From assembly GCF_048544455.1 (NCBI RefSeq), contig NC_133526.1, forward strand, positions 1,938,001-2,002,000: a stretch of DNA of 64,000 nucleotides, read 5' to 3'. The first letter of the stretch is position 1, and every line of letters begins with the position of its first letter. Both the position numbers and the translations under genes were made by a program. Below are positions 46,999-59,400 of this stretch, piece by piece. This DNA is from Silene latifolia (lineage: Eukaryota; Streptophyta; Magnoliopsida; Caryophyllales; Caryophyllaceae). The notes beneath the pieces were generated by a model, which searched no databases, was not told where the DNA came from, and saw only the letters and a list, made by a program, of their open reading frames with translations.

Positions 46999-47690
46999 CC
47001 ATCAAAGTGCTCACACTGTCATCACGACAAGAGCGGCAGTCGTTATGAAGAGGCAGACGCCGGCTCACACTGTCATCCCGACAAGAGCGGCAGTCGTTAT
47101 GAAGGGGCAGACGCCGGCTCACACTGTCATCCCGACAAGAGCGGCGGTCGTTATCCAGGAACAGACGCCGGCTCACACTGTCATAGACAAGAGCGGTGGT
47201 CTCCATCAAGAAATGTAGCGCTGTGGCGATCACCCCAGTAGTAGACGTTACGGCGGTCACCCCCGCAGGCGTGGCGCCGTCGCAGCCACCCAAGTGGTAG
47301 ACGCCGCGTAACACGCTATCCGGAATGATGCCGGCTCACACTTTGTCATAGACAAGAGCGGTGGTCTCCATCGAGAAATGTAGCGCGTGGCGGTCACCCC
47401 AAGTAGTAGACGTTACGGCGTCACCCCCGCAGGCGTGACGCCGTCTCGCCTACCTCCAAGTAGTAGACGCCGCGTAACACGCTATCCGAGAATGTACGCG
47501 CTCACACTGTCATAGACAAGAGCGGTGATCTCCATCAAGAAATGTAGCGGCGTGGCGTCACCCCAAGTAGTAGACGTTACGGCAGTCACCCCCAGAGGTG
47601 TGGCGCCGTCGCAGTCACTCCAAGTGGTAGACGCCGCGTAACACGCTATCCAGAAAGCAGACACCGCGACCGTCGCGGCCGCCACAGTTG
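46999..47690 (+). repeat. Two-level tandem array in the 8.2-kb element
   Basis: First about four units of 54 bp beginning GCTCACACTGTCAT (47009, 47063, 47117, 47171), then about three longer units of roughly 165 bp (47171, 47334, 47500) that add GTAGACGTTACGG and GTAGACGCCGCGTAACACGC blocks. It occupies the same place as the 79-bp array in the 11-kb element but has unrelated sequence. Confidence 0.8.
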
Positions 47691-48399
47691 ATACTCGCAA
47701 AAATATTCAAAATACCTTAGAAGCGTTAAACACAGTTGAGATACACACTCTAAACTGCCTCGGCCAAGCCGAGGCGGAAACAAAAAAGAGACGCTCAATT
47801 AATAACGTAAGAGGGCAACTCAGACAAAAGCGAGAAAAGACCTCGGCCAAGCCAGAGGCAAAGTGGAAACGCTAAATACAGTTGAGACGCTCAACTTTTA
47901 AAAGCGCAAGTAAAAGAAATAAGGTAAAGGCCTCGGCCATGCCGAAGGCAAAAGAAACGAACTCTTATTAATAATAACAGTTACGGTGTGAAAAGAATGC
48001 GACGACGGTAGTCCCCATTGGGATAAGCCAAAACACAACCTACCAAAGTTGTACAAAATACAAGGAAAGAAAGGCAAAAGTTACACATATGTCATTTGAA
48101 GCGCTAAAAGATGGCGGGGAGGAAGGGCTTAATATTTGGCTCCCGACAATTGACGCAGACTGCTTTGTAAACTTGTTCTCATCAAGCAAAGACATGGTAG
48201 TGTGTGAGGAGTCGAGGCTATCCGAGACGCCGGGTGAGCCTGGTGACAACCGCCCGTCTCCCTATGCCTGTTCGCTTGCCATCGCAGCAGATAGCCGCAT
48301 CTTCTTCAATGGGCAACCCGGCAGCTTTTCCTAGCGGCCTCGGCCTTCGACCACAGACCTTGGCCTCGGCGGATCAGCCCCTCATCCTCTCGGCTTCCT

Positions 48400-49690
48400 C
48401 CTTGGCGCCTTAGCCTTCTCAAGAAGAGTCGCTTTCTCCGCGCCGCCTCCTTCTCCATCTTCGCCCTCACCGCCTCCTTGGCCTTCTCCGCCACGGCTTT
48501 CTCCTTAGCCTCGAGCTTGTCATCAAGCAGCTCGTCAAATTGGCCCCACGGAAAGGAACCATCAAGAGGGAAAAGCTCCCGATCATTTCCCTAGCAGCTT
48601 CTTCCTACCAAATCCCGGAATTCAACGCACGATTTGGGGAGCATGACGGTTTGAAGCATCTCAATGTCCTCCTCCTTTTGCCTAATGATGGCCTCTTTGC
48701 CCCGAATCACCTCCGCCCGGGCCTTAAACAGTCCCCGGATTCGTTCCTCTGCTGGAGATAGAGGTCGGCACGCCTCGAACAAGGTTACATTTCTCCAAAA
48801 ACCTTCGCGACTTCGGCGTCATAGCGGCTTCGGCCGCCGCATGGCCTCGGCCTTGGCTCTCTCGGAAGGACCTCCTTTTTCGGCGTCCTCCCGAGTTTTT
48901 TCTCGGCCAAGAGCGCCTTCTCAAGATCTCCCTAAGCCTCTGCTCATTGAGGAGATCCAGTTTCGCCGACGCAGCCACCTGCTTAGTGGCATTACGCTCA
49001 AAAACAGCTCGAGCCACGGCTTTCTCCCGCTCCATGAGACGAGCACCGTAACCACGTTCCACCTCGCCGCTCCTTAATCGCCTTCGTGCCTTCCTCTATA
49101 AGCCGGAGACGGAAGCCTTCGGGATGAAGGGACGGTGGTGACACTTTGACCACCGACTGCGGGCTGGGATAGGGAAGCCTTCGGGATGAAGAGTTGACGG
49201 TGACGCCTTGATCACCAACTGCCGCGCAGATCCCCTCCACTTGTCGCCTAACGAGAGCGAAAGCGGCGTGCGGTCTACAAAAATTTAATAAAGGCATCGT
49301 ATCAACATATTTCGACATATCGAAAGCCCGTCATCGAAGCACCTAATGACCCGGCTAAATTTAAGCCACAGATGACAGTACCATGTTTGGCCTTCTTGGC
49401 CGGAGGAGGCACTTCCTTGCCGGCGGTAGAGGCCGTCTTTTTCCTCTTACGGATAAGGGGAGATCCCTCCGCATCGAGTCCCCTCATCGGGAATATCAAC
49501 AATCTCCACCTTCTTAGGGGGGGGATGGGAGGTGGAACCGGTGTCGACGCCGTCGCCGCCGAAGACTTTGTTTTCCGCGTCCGACGCACTACGCCGCTAA
49601 CAACCTTCGCCTCGGCCTCCTCCTCGCTCAAGCCCTTCAGCCGTTTGTTCCATAAGATCATTCGGCGACGTCCGGCGGTCATGGGCTAGA
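48400..49690 (-). pseudogene. Antisense coiled-coil ORF region of the 8.2-kb element
   Basis: Minus-strand stretches match the second antisense ORF of the other copies, including an EKAKEAVRAKMEKEAA coiled coil and DKTVANLHPKALAHD. Fossil. Confidence 0.65.
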
Positions 49691-50319
49691 GCCTTGGGAT
49701 GCAAGTTAGCAACGGTTTTATCTTTGTGCAGCCCCATTCTCCGGAGGATATCCTCAGACAGGTCCGGTCCAAAGTGGTCTGCGAAAGAAACAAAGCAAGA
49801 GTTAAGTAGAGGAAATAAATCGAGGTTCGAGAAACAGAACATTGAGAGCGGTGATGGGCCTCACACCGACCCCACTCACCCCGTGCTAGGGCCGGTATGA
49901 GGCGACATGGCAAAGCGGCTCATCCCAAGAATGATCTCGTCGGGAATCCATCTTTTCGGCATCCCACTCTTGTCCACCTCAAAGAGCCTCATTGCCACCT
50001 CTCATCCTCCTTAAGAAGGACCTTTGCTGGCATCCATTTTAAGATGCTTCCGGGGTGACCCATCTGTCATGCTCCGCCTTAGTCTCACACCGCAAATTAA
50101 CTTGGTCTTTGGAAGGAGCGGGCGTGAGGATAGTCATCCGGCACCTTAACGTACACCCACCGATCTTGCCATCCTTGCAAGAAGAAAGTTTGTCAACATG
50201 AGACATAACCCCGCTCCATTTGCACACGTACCATCCGACGCGGCCGAGATTGATGGTTTGAGATGATGAAGCCGTCGGAATAAATTCACCGTTGGAGCCT
50301 CTCCCTTAAAGAGACAAAG

Positions 50320-50808
50320 TCAGACAAAACCGATTATGGTTCTCATAGCCAACGGGTGCAGTTGGGCAACGGCAACGTTCATGGCTCTAATTATTGCCAT
50401 AACGTACCCATTCAGCGGAAACCGGAGCCCGTACTCCAAATGCCGCATGTACACGCTGGTGTAGCCCGGTGGAGGACAACAGACGGCCTGACCCTCCTCA
50501 GGGATAACAATTTTGTATCCCCTACCAAAGAAAAAATGGCCCTCGAAAAGTTTCTCGCCGGAACAACTGGCAAGCTTATGGGACCAAGCACGGTCAAGGC
50601 GGACCTTACAGGCGTCGCCGTGATCCATGACGTACTGTCTCCCTTCATTCGGACGAGACCTTTCCGCATCATCACCGAAATCATCACCAAAATCACCAAA
50701 AGAATCATCATCCTCCCATTCCTCCAGAATTTGAGGATCAACTTCAGGAGAAGGAGATCTAGGGCCCCCCGACGCAGGTTTACTAGGTCCAGCATCAGCA
50801 GAAGACAT
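50320..50808 (-). pseudogene. Antisense ORF (gypsy-type transposon domain) of the 8.2-kb element
   Basis: From ATG 50808: MSSADAGPSKPASGG, then FFFGRGYKIVIPEEGQAVCC and YMRHLEYGLRFPLNGYVMAI, as in the other two copies. TATA box at 50992-51004 on the minus strand. Further matching sequence continues leftward to about 49860. Fossil. Confidence 0.7.
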
Positions 50809-50991
50809 GTTCACAACAAATTACTAGCAGGATAAAAGAAAAATTTGTTTGTTTACCTCGAAGAAAAACACTCGCCGGATCAAAGACTCTGAAGATTGGA
50901 AGGAAAGGAAGCTCTTGAAAGTTTAGAAAGATGAAGGTTTTGGAGAAAATTTGAGAAAATGAAATTGGTGGCCAAAATCACGGAATAACTG

Positions 50992-51004
50992 CCCTATTTA
51001 TAGG
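50992..51004 (-). promoter_or_regulatory. TATA box of the antisense gene
   Basis: Minus strand CCTATAAATAGGG, about 184 bp upstream of the antisense ATG. Spacing is equal to the other two copies. Confidence 0.6.
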
Positions 51005-51496
51005 AAAAAGCCCATGAAGAAGGACCAATCAGGGCACAGCCCATGAAGCGTCAACCAATCAGAGAACGGACACGTGTCAGACATGCAACCACGGAATGTC
51101 AATCGTTGCAACAGTTGAACGTCAATCAATGCAACAGTGACCAAGCGTCTTCAATACGCCCATTCGCATCTCTTCGCCTGTTCATCTTCCTCAACAAATT
51201 CCTAGGTACCTGCTCTCCGCCGGCCACCTGATCAACCAAGCTAGAAAGCACCGGCCAGGGGCAGTCAAAAACAACCGGCACTCTAAGCCCTGGTCTCGGC
51301 CAGCGTCATATTCTTTTCCACATCGGATGCCCTTTACGCATCCATGTGGAGGGGGGATATGGTACGGCCTAACAAGAACCACGCCGATGCATCAGAAGAA
51401 GCCGATACCAAAAATTTTACAAAAATATTTACGCAGAATATACGCTCAACATACATCGGAGCCCATACCACGGCATAGACTACGCTGGGGGCAAAT

Positions 51497-52055
51497 TGAT
51501 GGGGCATATTCTGCACCACTGACCAAGTCAACATACTAAGCAAGGTCAAGGGTATCCACAGCAAAGTCAACGACTTAGACATAAATAGCCGATGAAGCCC
51601 ATTGGTCTCGTCACTGGGTCTCGGCCGCAACTAGCGCACCGGGGCACATATCCGCGTACTCATATCCAAGACCCTCGGCCACCGCCATAGGTCCATCGGC
51701 CGAGGGTAGAACGGTCTTTCCACCTGCCAGCCACTTGGCCACTACGTGACAAAAGGTGAAAGTCTATAAATACTCCTTAACCTTCATTGAGGAAAGGATC
51801 CATAAATTAACCCAAGAATCACTATTCACCTGGTAATATCTTCCTTATCTCTCTACAATACGCGTTTAGTCAAGTAACGCATACTTAGCCCTTTAAGCTT
51901 ACTGACTTGAGCGTCGGAGTGAGTACGCTCGGCAAAAGCCGAGCCCTCAGTTTGTTCATCGTTTCAGGAGAGATCAAAGGAGGATTCAAGCAAAGACGTC
52001 ATTCTACAAGCTACGAGTGGTAACAAATATCTGCTCTGGAATTACACCCGGAACA
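51497..52055 (+). repeat. 3' LTR of the 8.2-kb Tat-type element
   Basis: Same ends as the LTR at 43901. Preceded by the GGGGGCAAAT polypurine tract and followed by ATTAT. Confidence 0.9.
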
Positions 52056-52296
52056 ATTATAATTTCTGTTTAATTAGTATGGTAATGAACTAATGATTCG
52101 TCATACTTTTGCCCTAATTTCTTCTTCAAATGATCAAATCCATAAACATAATTAGATGGATTTTTGAACTAAAATAAAGTAAACTAATCAAACTCATAAG
52201 ACGAAACCCAAACCGAATTTGATTTGAAGAAATTAAGTCTAAAAAACCGGGTCAGAGTTCTTAGACTTCTTACGCAGTTGTCGCTTGTCGGTTGCC

Positions 52297-54064
52297 CTAA
52301 TCGCCATATGTAAGCCTGAACCGTTCTCGGAAATAGTCTCCAGCACGTATAGGACGAAATCTACAATCAACAAGATAAAGGAATTTTAGCGTGAGCTCGT
52401 TTTACTCCAAAAGATATTTAAGTAATCACTTCTTAAACCCTTTAAAAACCCGGTCCACCCATTTCATCAGCAAGTGATGGTTGGGTCGCATGTAGGACTT
52501 TAGTCATATTGAGGTCAGAAATTGTGATTACCTTGAGGGATTGGATTCATCGCAACAGCTTTCTAAGCACTCTACCACAATATCTGCATGAGGGTCACAG
52601 AAAAAGGCAGCCTGCATCGTTTTTGTAATTGCCACGGGTCAGATAGCGATCGCAAATATTCATAGAAATGCATAGAAATATAGAAGTTCCAGGCACTAGA
52701 CAACAGAAGAAAAAACAGAGAAGCGAGCTGTATAATGACAGAAGCGGAGAAATGAAACTTACTGAGTATCGTTCCTTTCCCTTTGGATTCACTCTGTGCA
52801 ATGTTGACCTACAAGCAAATCATAAAAACAGAATCAGTGAATAAAAACACAGAGAACTATGTTCTATACGAATGAATATTGCAAAACGTCTAGATCTACA
52901 CATGTAAGAAACACGTACCTGAATAAACCGTTAGTCCATCTCTCCATCAAATCCCCAATGTTGACAATAAAGGCCCTGTATATGTGGACTGTGGTGTTAC
53001 AGAATTCGAGTGATATAGTCATGACTAAAGATGAAAACCCGTCACCTCCAAAAAATTCTTTGCAGTTTTATTAACAGCAAAACGATAGTCAGTCTGACAC
53101 CAATAACCAGTATAGATCTAGCTAGTAGATATTGGTCAAACATTACTTCTTCTGGACCTTTGTAAATTGTACTTCGTAACACTTTGGAAATATATTTACT
53201 CGGTAATCTGGCCTCTGGCCATACTCTTAGGGAAAAAATCGGACACTGATAGACGCAGGAGCACAAACTCAGTTTTCTAGATGAGATTGAAATTTTTCAG
53301 AAAACATACATACAAGACCCAAGATTCTTTAGCTCTGGGATCTTAAGAAGAACAACTTTAACTGAACAACATAAATTTACCAAGTGAATTACTAGTATAA
53401 TTCAGATCTGCTGTAATATCCAACTGACAGAATATTCACCAAACGTGCAATTTTATTTTCATTTTTAAAACTCACCCCTCGATATGATGAACATCCTCCC
53501 AAACACAAGGGTGGCAATCTTTTTCCCGGCAAACCTAAAGAAACGAGGTAAAAGAAGTGAGAGCATGATTCTCATATGAAAAAAATACTTATCAGAATAA
53601 TTTACCACTTCTCAAATCTCAATATTGTTATTGTAAAACATTACCCCAAGGTCAAAAGTAAAATACCCTGTTAGTCGAGTTACAACATTACCCAAGGCCT
53701 CAATGGCTCCTGCAAATTGCGGGCTAGGAGGTAATAGGGGAAGAAATTAGACTACATCTGACGTACCTGGAGGCCAGGCACACTTCCGCCATTACACCAG
53801 CCTATCCTTCCCCTAAAAGAATAACATTAAGAAATATGTTCTAGAGATGAAGCTTTCATTAATTAAAACTCCGTCAAACCCAATTATATTATCCACAATT
53901 GACTTTAATTGTCAAACAATGTTAACTTTGAACGATAATTTCATACAAGTGATACAACAACGCAGATATTAGAAGCGACTGCAGTACTGCCTATTGGGAT
54001 AGTTGAACTTACAATAATTTTCGATGGTATGTTTCGACAGTCGGTCTCCAGGTTGGAAGAAGTT
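52297..54064 (-). pseudogene. Broken 2OG-Fe(II) dioxygenase copy (copy A)
   Basis: Close duplicate of the intact gene at 56.4-60.8 kb. Exons equivalent to 11 (52297-52360), 10 (52532-52611), 9 (52763-52808), 8 (52919-52975), 7 (53476-53534) and 4 (54013-54064) are present with the same lengths and splice sites. Exon 6 is cut to its last 17 bp (53767-53783), and exon 5 is gone: about 600 bp present in the intact copy (roughly 58046-58650) is missing. Homology ends at about 54094, so exons 1-3 were never copied or were lost. Without the start, exon 5 and the HxD iron ligands, no enzyme can be made. The duplicated block starts left of the 113-aa gene at 43.1 kb. Confidence 0.88.
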
Positions 54065-54240
54065 CTGGCATTCCAAAAAGAGCAGACGTTTAAAATAGTT
54101 TGTATGATTGAATTATCACATATGATTAAGGCCCCTCATAAATCAATCAGGACAAATGTAACAAAGGTGGCCTATAACAGTTCGACCACATATTTCATTC
54201 TCATCTTTATTTCTTTCTTCCAACTCTCCACGTTCCATAC

Positions 54241-54770
54241 TAGGGGTGTTAATGAGACGAGACAGCTCGCGAGCAACTCGAGATCGGCTCGGCAAAAGCT
54301 CGGTCAAAGCTCGGCTCGTGCGAGATCGGCTCGAGCTCGAACTCGGCTCGAGAGTTTAACGAGTCAAGCCGAGCAAACGCTGGCTCGGCTCGAAAAGCTC
54401 GTGAGCGGCTCGAACTTGTGTGACTATATAAGATATTCCTCATATTTTATAAAAATATTTTATCATGATTATATCTTTATATCACGTATATCAAATGTCT
54501 CACTGATTTGTCAAATATTTTACATTTAACCTTCGAGCCTTGTTATTGAAAATATCGAAAGAAAAAAAATAAAAAAATTAACCATTATATATAGGCTCGA
54601 TTTGAGCTCGAGTTTGGCTCGAGCTCGCGTTAAAGCTCGCAAGCTTGATATCGAGCACATTTTCTACAAGCTCGGGTAAGCTCGAAATCGGCTCGAGTTC
54701 GAGTTTTAGTTCTTGAGCACAAGCCGAGCAAGGCCAAGCTCGCGCTCGGCTCGGCTCGTTAGCACCCCTA
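54241..54770. mobile_element. hAT-type MITE
   Basis: Termini TAGGGGTGTTAATGAG and the complement of CTCGTTAGCACCCCTA, flanked by a perfect 8-bp duplication TTCCATAC (54233-54240 and 54771-54778). The interior repeats GGCTCG / GAGCTCG / CGAGCC many times. 530 bp, non-coding. Confidence 0.9.
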
Positions 54771-54793
54771 TTCCATACCCTCAATTATTCCAC

Positions 54794-54968
54794 AAAATCT
54801 CGTTATAGACGGTACATATCCGTTTATAAGTAAAGACGGTCAAACACAATACCACATTTGTAATGGGACAAGCAACAAGTGGGGTGGTGGGCGCAAAAAA
54901 TGTCACCACTTTAAAGTTATTTAACCCGTCTTTAGCTATATCGTATCCGTCTATAGCTAGACTAGCTG
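54794..54968. mobile_element. Mutator-like MITE
   Basis: 175 bp flanked by a 12-bp direct repeat CAATTATTCCAC (54782-54793 and 54969-54980). TTATAGACGGTACATATCCG at the left faces CGTATCCGTCTATAGCTA at the right as an inverted repeat. Confidence 0.65.
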
Positions 54969-54980
54969 CAATTATTCCAC

Positions 54981-55684
54981 TATATATCACTCTCTTTAAT
55001 GAACCTCCAAGACACTTATTGAATTACCAAGAATACGACCAGTTTTCCAGAAATTACAATAGAATTACCCAATATTTCATTGATTCTATACCTATTAAGA
55101 CAATTCAAATAAATGAATTGAAAACTAAATAGAATAATTTACCTTAACTGTTATTGTTGTAGTTGTTAATGTCTTAATTGTTGTTTTTGTCGTCGTCGTT
55201 ACCACTACCGTGAAGTGGCTGCGCAATTTCCGAATTCCGGCGGAGTAGCAGGGGAAATGAAATGTGGACCTCATTGACTGATCTAGTATTAATTAGGGTG
55301 TTAATTGGTGAGGGGTAATTTGGTAAGGGGGTTAATTATATAAGGGTAAATTAGTAATTTAAACGGGCGACATTAGTAAATATCGCGCGACAAAAAATTT
55401 TTTTTAATAAACCCTCATAATAATCCATTACTAAACCAACAAAAAGTAATAGATATACGCACATACACCAACTTTCCTTTTTTTCTCTAATTAAACTAGT
55501 CAACGGGGAAAATTTTGAGTTAATTAAATAATAATTAATATAAAATTAAATTAGGAAATACTTGGTAATCAAGTAAGAGCAGTATATATAAGTCATGTAT
55601 TATCGTCCTCCAAATTATAATCATTATTACCATAATAACAACTAAATACAACAAAAAATACATACAACAAAAAAGCTAATTAGT
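54981..55684. other. Intergenic; start of the duplicated block
   Basis: No gene seen up to about 55420. From there the sequence matches 43123 onward (ATTACTAAACCAACAAAAA), marking the left edge of the tandem duplication and the promoter of the right 113-aa gene. Confidence 0.6.
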
Positions 55685-56026
55685 ATGAAGATGAAGATCA
55701 CCATAGTGTACCCATCTCCTGACAATCCTCATAAGAAACGAAGATTCACTCGTATCATCACCTTGCCTAAATCAATGTCGTCAGTCGAATGCTTCGCTAA
55801 ATTAGCCGCCGGGAAAGTAGTCCAAGAGAAGAAAATCAGCAAGAATGTCACCAACGTGCATTGCAAGAACAAGACCATCAAAACCCTAAAGGCATGCAAG
55901 AACTCGATCAACGACGGCCATAATCCCAAGTTTGACCGAACTAAGAAGACAGTACCTTTGGAGCCAAGTTTGGTCGAACTTATTAAATCACGTCGTGATT
56001 ACTCTTTCTTGTGGAATGATAATTGA
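55685..56026 (+). CDS. 113-aa basic protein, unrecognised family (right copy)
   Basis: Paralogue of the gene at 43413-43754: same length, same frame, about 90 percent identical by eye. Begins MKMKITIVYPSPDNPHKKRR and ends SLVELIKSRRDYSFLWNDN. TATATATA lies about 95-100 bp upstream. The 3' flank is collinear with that of the left copy and shows the uninterrupted sequence where the left copy carries the 8.2-kb element. It is tail-to-tail with the intact dioxygenase gene (stop codons about 400 bp apart). No recognised domain, no signal peptide, no membrane segment; function unknown. Confidence 0.7.
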   Translation: MKMKITIVYPSPDNPHKKRRFTRIITLPKSMSSVECFAKLAAGKVVQEKKISKNVTNVHCKNKTIKTLKACKNSINDGHNPKFDRTKKTVPLEPSLVELIKSRRDYSFLWNDN

Positions 56027-56431
56027 TCTGTTTTTTGTACTGTTTGTAATTTGTTTGATTAATTCAGAAATTAATTTGAATTGTTTGTGTCGCAATGTTG
56101 TAGAATGATTTTTATTCATTATTCGTTTAATTTGATTTTGTAACATATTGATTGAATTATATTTTCTGTTTAATTTTACTATGGTAATGAACTAATGATT
56201 CGTCATACTTTTGCCCTAATTTCTTCTTTTGCCCTAATTTCTTGTTTGCTCGAGTAATAACCCTTAAATTTGCAACACGGTAAACCTTCGAATCATTGGA
56301 ACGTAACATCATTTTACATCAAAACAATAGTACTCATGCTACAAGTGTATCAACAAAATGGGCATTTCATGTCTGAAAAGAACGTGTAAAAAGGTACAGA
56401 GTTCGTACGCAGTTGTCGCTTGTTGGTTGCC

Positions 56432-59400
56432 CTAATCGCCATATGTAAGCCTGAACCGTTCTTGGAAATAGTCTCCAGCACGTATAGGACGAAATCTACA
56501 ATCAACAAGATAAAGGAATTTTAGCCTGAGCTCGTTTCACTCCAAAAGATATTTAAGTAATCACTTCTTAAACCTTTAAAAAACCCGGTCCACCCATTTC
56601 ATCAGCAAGTGATGGTTGGGTCGCATGTAGGACTTTAATCTTATTGAGGTCAGAAATTGTGATTACCTTGGGGGATTGGATTCATTGCAACAACTTTCTA
56701 AGCACTCTACCACAATATCTGCATGAGGGTCACAGAAAAAGGCAGCCTGCGTCGTTTTTGTAATTGCCACAGGTCAGATAGCGATCGCAAATATTCATAG
56801 AAATGCATAGAAATTTAGAAGTTCCAGGCACTAGACAACAGAAGAAAAAACAGAGAAGCGAGCTGTATAAAGACAGAAGCGGAGAAATGAAACTTACTGA
56901 GTATCGTTCCTTTCCCTTTGGATTAACTCTGTGCAATGTTGACCTACAAGCAAATCATAAAACAGAATCAGTGAATAAAAACACAGAGAACTATGTTCTA
57001 TACGAATGAATATTGCAAAACGTCCAGATCTACACATGTAAGAAACATGTACCTGAATAAACCGTTAGTCCATCTCTCCATCAAATCCCCAATGTTGACA
57101 ATAAAGGCCCTGTAAATGCACATGTGGTGTTATATAATTCTAGTGATGATAGTCATGACAAGTTCAAAACCCGTCACCTTCAAAAAATTCATGTGGTGTT
57201 ACAGAATTCGAGTGATGATAGTCATGACTTAGGTTCAAAACCAGTCACCTTCAAAAAAGACCGGTTTGAATTCAACGGTACAGAAAACCAGACAGAGGTC
57301 CACGACTCTGAGGTCGAGTATCTTTGCAGTTTTATTTACAGCAAAACAATAGTCAATCTGACACCAATAACCAGTATAGATCTAGCTAGTAGATATTGGT
57401 CAAACATTACTTCTTCTGGACCATTGTAAATTGTACTCCGTAACACTTTGGAAATATATTTACTCGGTAATCTGGCCTCTGGCCATACTCTAAGGAAAAA
57501 ATCCGACACTGATAGACGCAGGAGCACAAACTCAGCTTTCTAGATGAGATTGTTTGAAATTTTTCAGAAAACATACTTACAAGACCCAAGATTCTAAAGC
57601 TCTGTGATCTTAAGGAGAACAACTTTAACTGATCAACATAAAATTTACCAAGTGAATTACTACTATATTTCAGATCTGCTGTAACATCCAACTGAACCGA
57701 ATATTCACCAAACGTGCAATTTTATTTTCAATTTTAAGACTCACCCCTCGATATGATGAACATCCTCCCAAACACGAGGGTGGCAATCTTTTTCCCGGCA
57801 AACCTAAAGAAACGAGGTAAAAGAAGTGAGAGCATGATTCTCATATGAAAAAAATACTTATCAGAATAATACCACTTCACAATATTGTTATTGTAAAACA
57901 CTACCCCAAGGTCAAAAGTAAAATACCCTGTTAGTCGAGTTACAACATTACCCAAGGCCTCAATGGCTCCTGCAAATTGCGTGCTAGGAGGTAGTAGGGG
58001 AAGAAATTGGACTACATCTGACGTACCTGGAGGCCAGGCACACCGTCAGAAGCAAGTAAAGTGATCGCTCCGTAATCTGAATGAGCGGAGGCACCTAAAA
58101 CTTCTTCACGGGAGCAACTCGAGCCACCTGATTGAAGATAAGAAGTTTTAATGAACTGATGATGGTAAAAGCAATTCCAATTGCGTTATTCAGGTATTGT
58201 TTTGGTGGACCATAATATAATCAAACACCTGCAAAGAGGAGCGTAACACAACAATTGAATGAAAAAAGAAAACCAAGAAATCGGAAATAAATGTCACTGC
58301 AATACTGCCAAACTATAAGCATAGCCGGCAACTTTCACAGGACCTGGGTAATGTAAAAGGCGAAGAAACGGCACTGGTGAATCCTTAGCTCTGATGAAAA
58401 ACATCTCATCTTCTAGGTTCAAAGCCAAAGCAATCAGCCTTAGTAAACTTTTTGCAGCACTCCTGATGCATCACACTTTCTACCGTTAAGCAAACTCTAA
58501 GAACAGAACTGTAGGTTTACACAACGAAAGAAAAACACTGAGTGACTCGACTGCATGAAGAATACAACCAAAAGGGTGTAGCACAATTGCAAAACTGACA
58601 ACAGGCGAAAAAGGAGCACAAAAGGGAGAAGTAATAGCTGTTCCAATGATCCGTTATTACACCAGCCTTTCCTTCCCCGAAAAGAAATAACATTAAGAAA
58701 TATGTTCTAGAGATGAAGCTTTCATTAATTAAAACTCCGTCAAACCCATTTATATTGTCCACAATTGACTTTAATTGTCAAACAATGTTAACTTTGAACG
58801 ATAATTTCATACAACAATGCAGATATTAGAAGCGACTGCAGTACTGCCTATTGGGATAGTTGAACTTACAATAATTTTTGATGGTATGTTTCGACAGTCG
58901 GTCTCCAGGTTGGAAGAAGTTCTGGCATTCCATAAAGAGCAGACGTTTAAATAAGTGCCGAGACACAACAAAAAAGTAGGTGTACTTTACTGCTTTAGCA
59001 TGTATATGGAGGCCCGAATCAAAGATAATGGCTAATTCAACAAGAAAATAAGACAAGATAATTATATTACCTTCAGAAGGCCACTGGTTCAAATTACAGT
59101 TTTCCCCATCAATCGGGCCAACGTAAAAAGTGTCCTTAGGATCACCTGTCCATAAATGTCAGTAAAGGTATAATGATTCCTTTGAACTTAAATGTGTAAA
59201 ATAAAGTATCTGATCTAACATATTGTTTTCGGATTAATTTGTTTCAATCAGCCGATACTAATTCAGGAAAATGAAGGTTCCAAGTTATTTGCAATGAGCG
59301 TTGATGCTATCGTTCTGTAACAGCTGAATGTAACAGAATGGAGAGGCGAAATTTACAGTGCAAAGCAATGTCTTCCGTCATAGTAACTTTAGAGTCATTT

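Larger units (their letters stand above)
43901..52055 (+). mobile_element. Internally shortened Tat-type LTR retrotransposon fossil
   Basis: 8.2 kb, bounded by LTRs 43901-44469 and 51497-52055 and the 5-bp duplication ATTAT (43896-43900 and 52056-52060). Parts seen: primer site from 44472 (TGGCGCC), gag, protease region, a two-level tandem array, antisense ORFs with TATA box, polypurine tract and 3' LTR. Reverse transcriptase, RNase H and most of integrase are not recognisable, so the element is non-autonomous. It is broken, with many breaks. The LTRs differ by a few percent, pointing to a fairly recent insertion, later than the local duplication (the empty site survives in the right-hand copy). 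Confidence 0.92.

Noticed and set aside
58306-58343. Longer form of dioxygenase exon 5 ending near 58306
   Set aside because: That border leaves the next exon out of frame; CCCAG|GTCCTG at 58343/58344 restores HYPGGSSCS and the frame to the stop codon.
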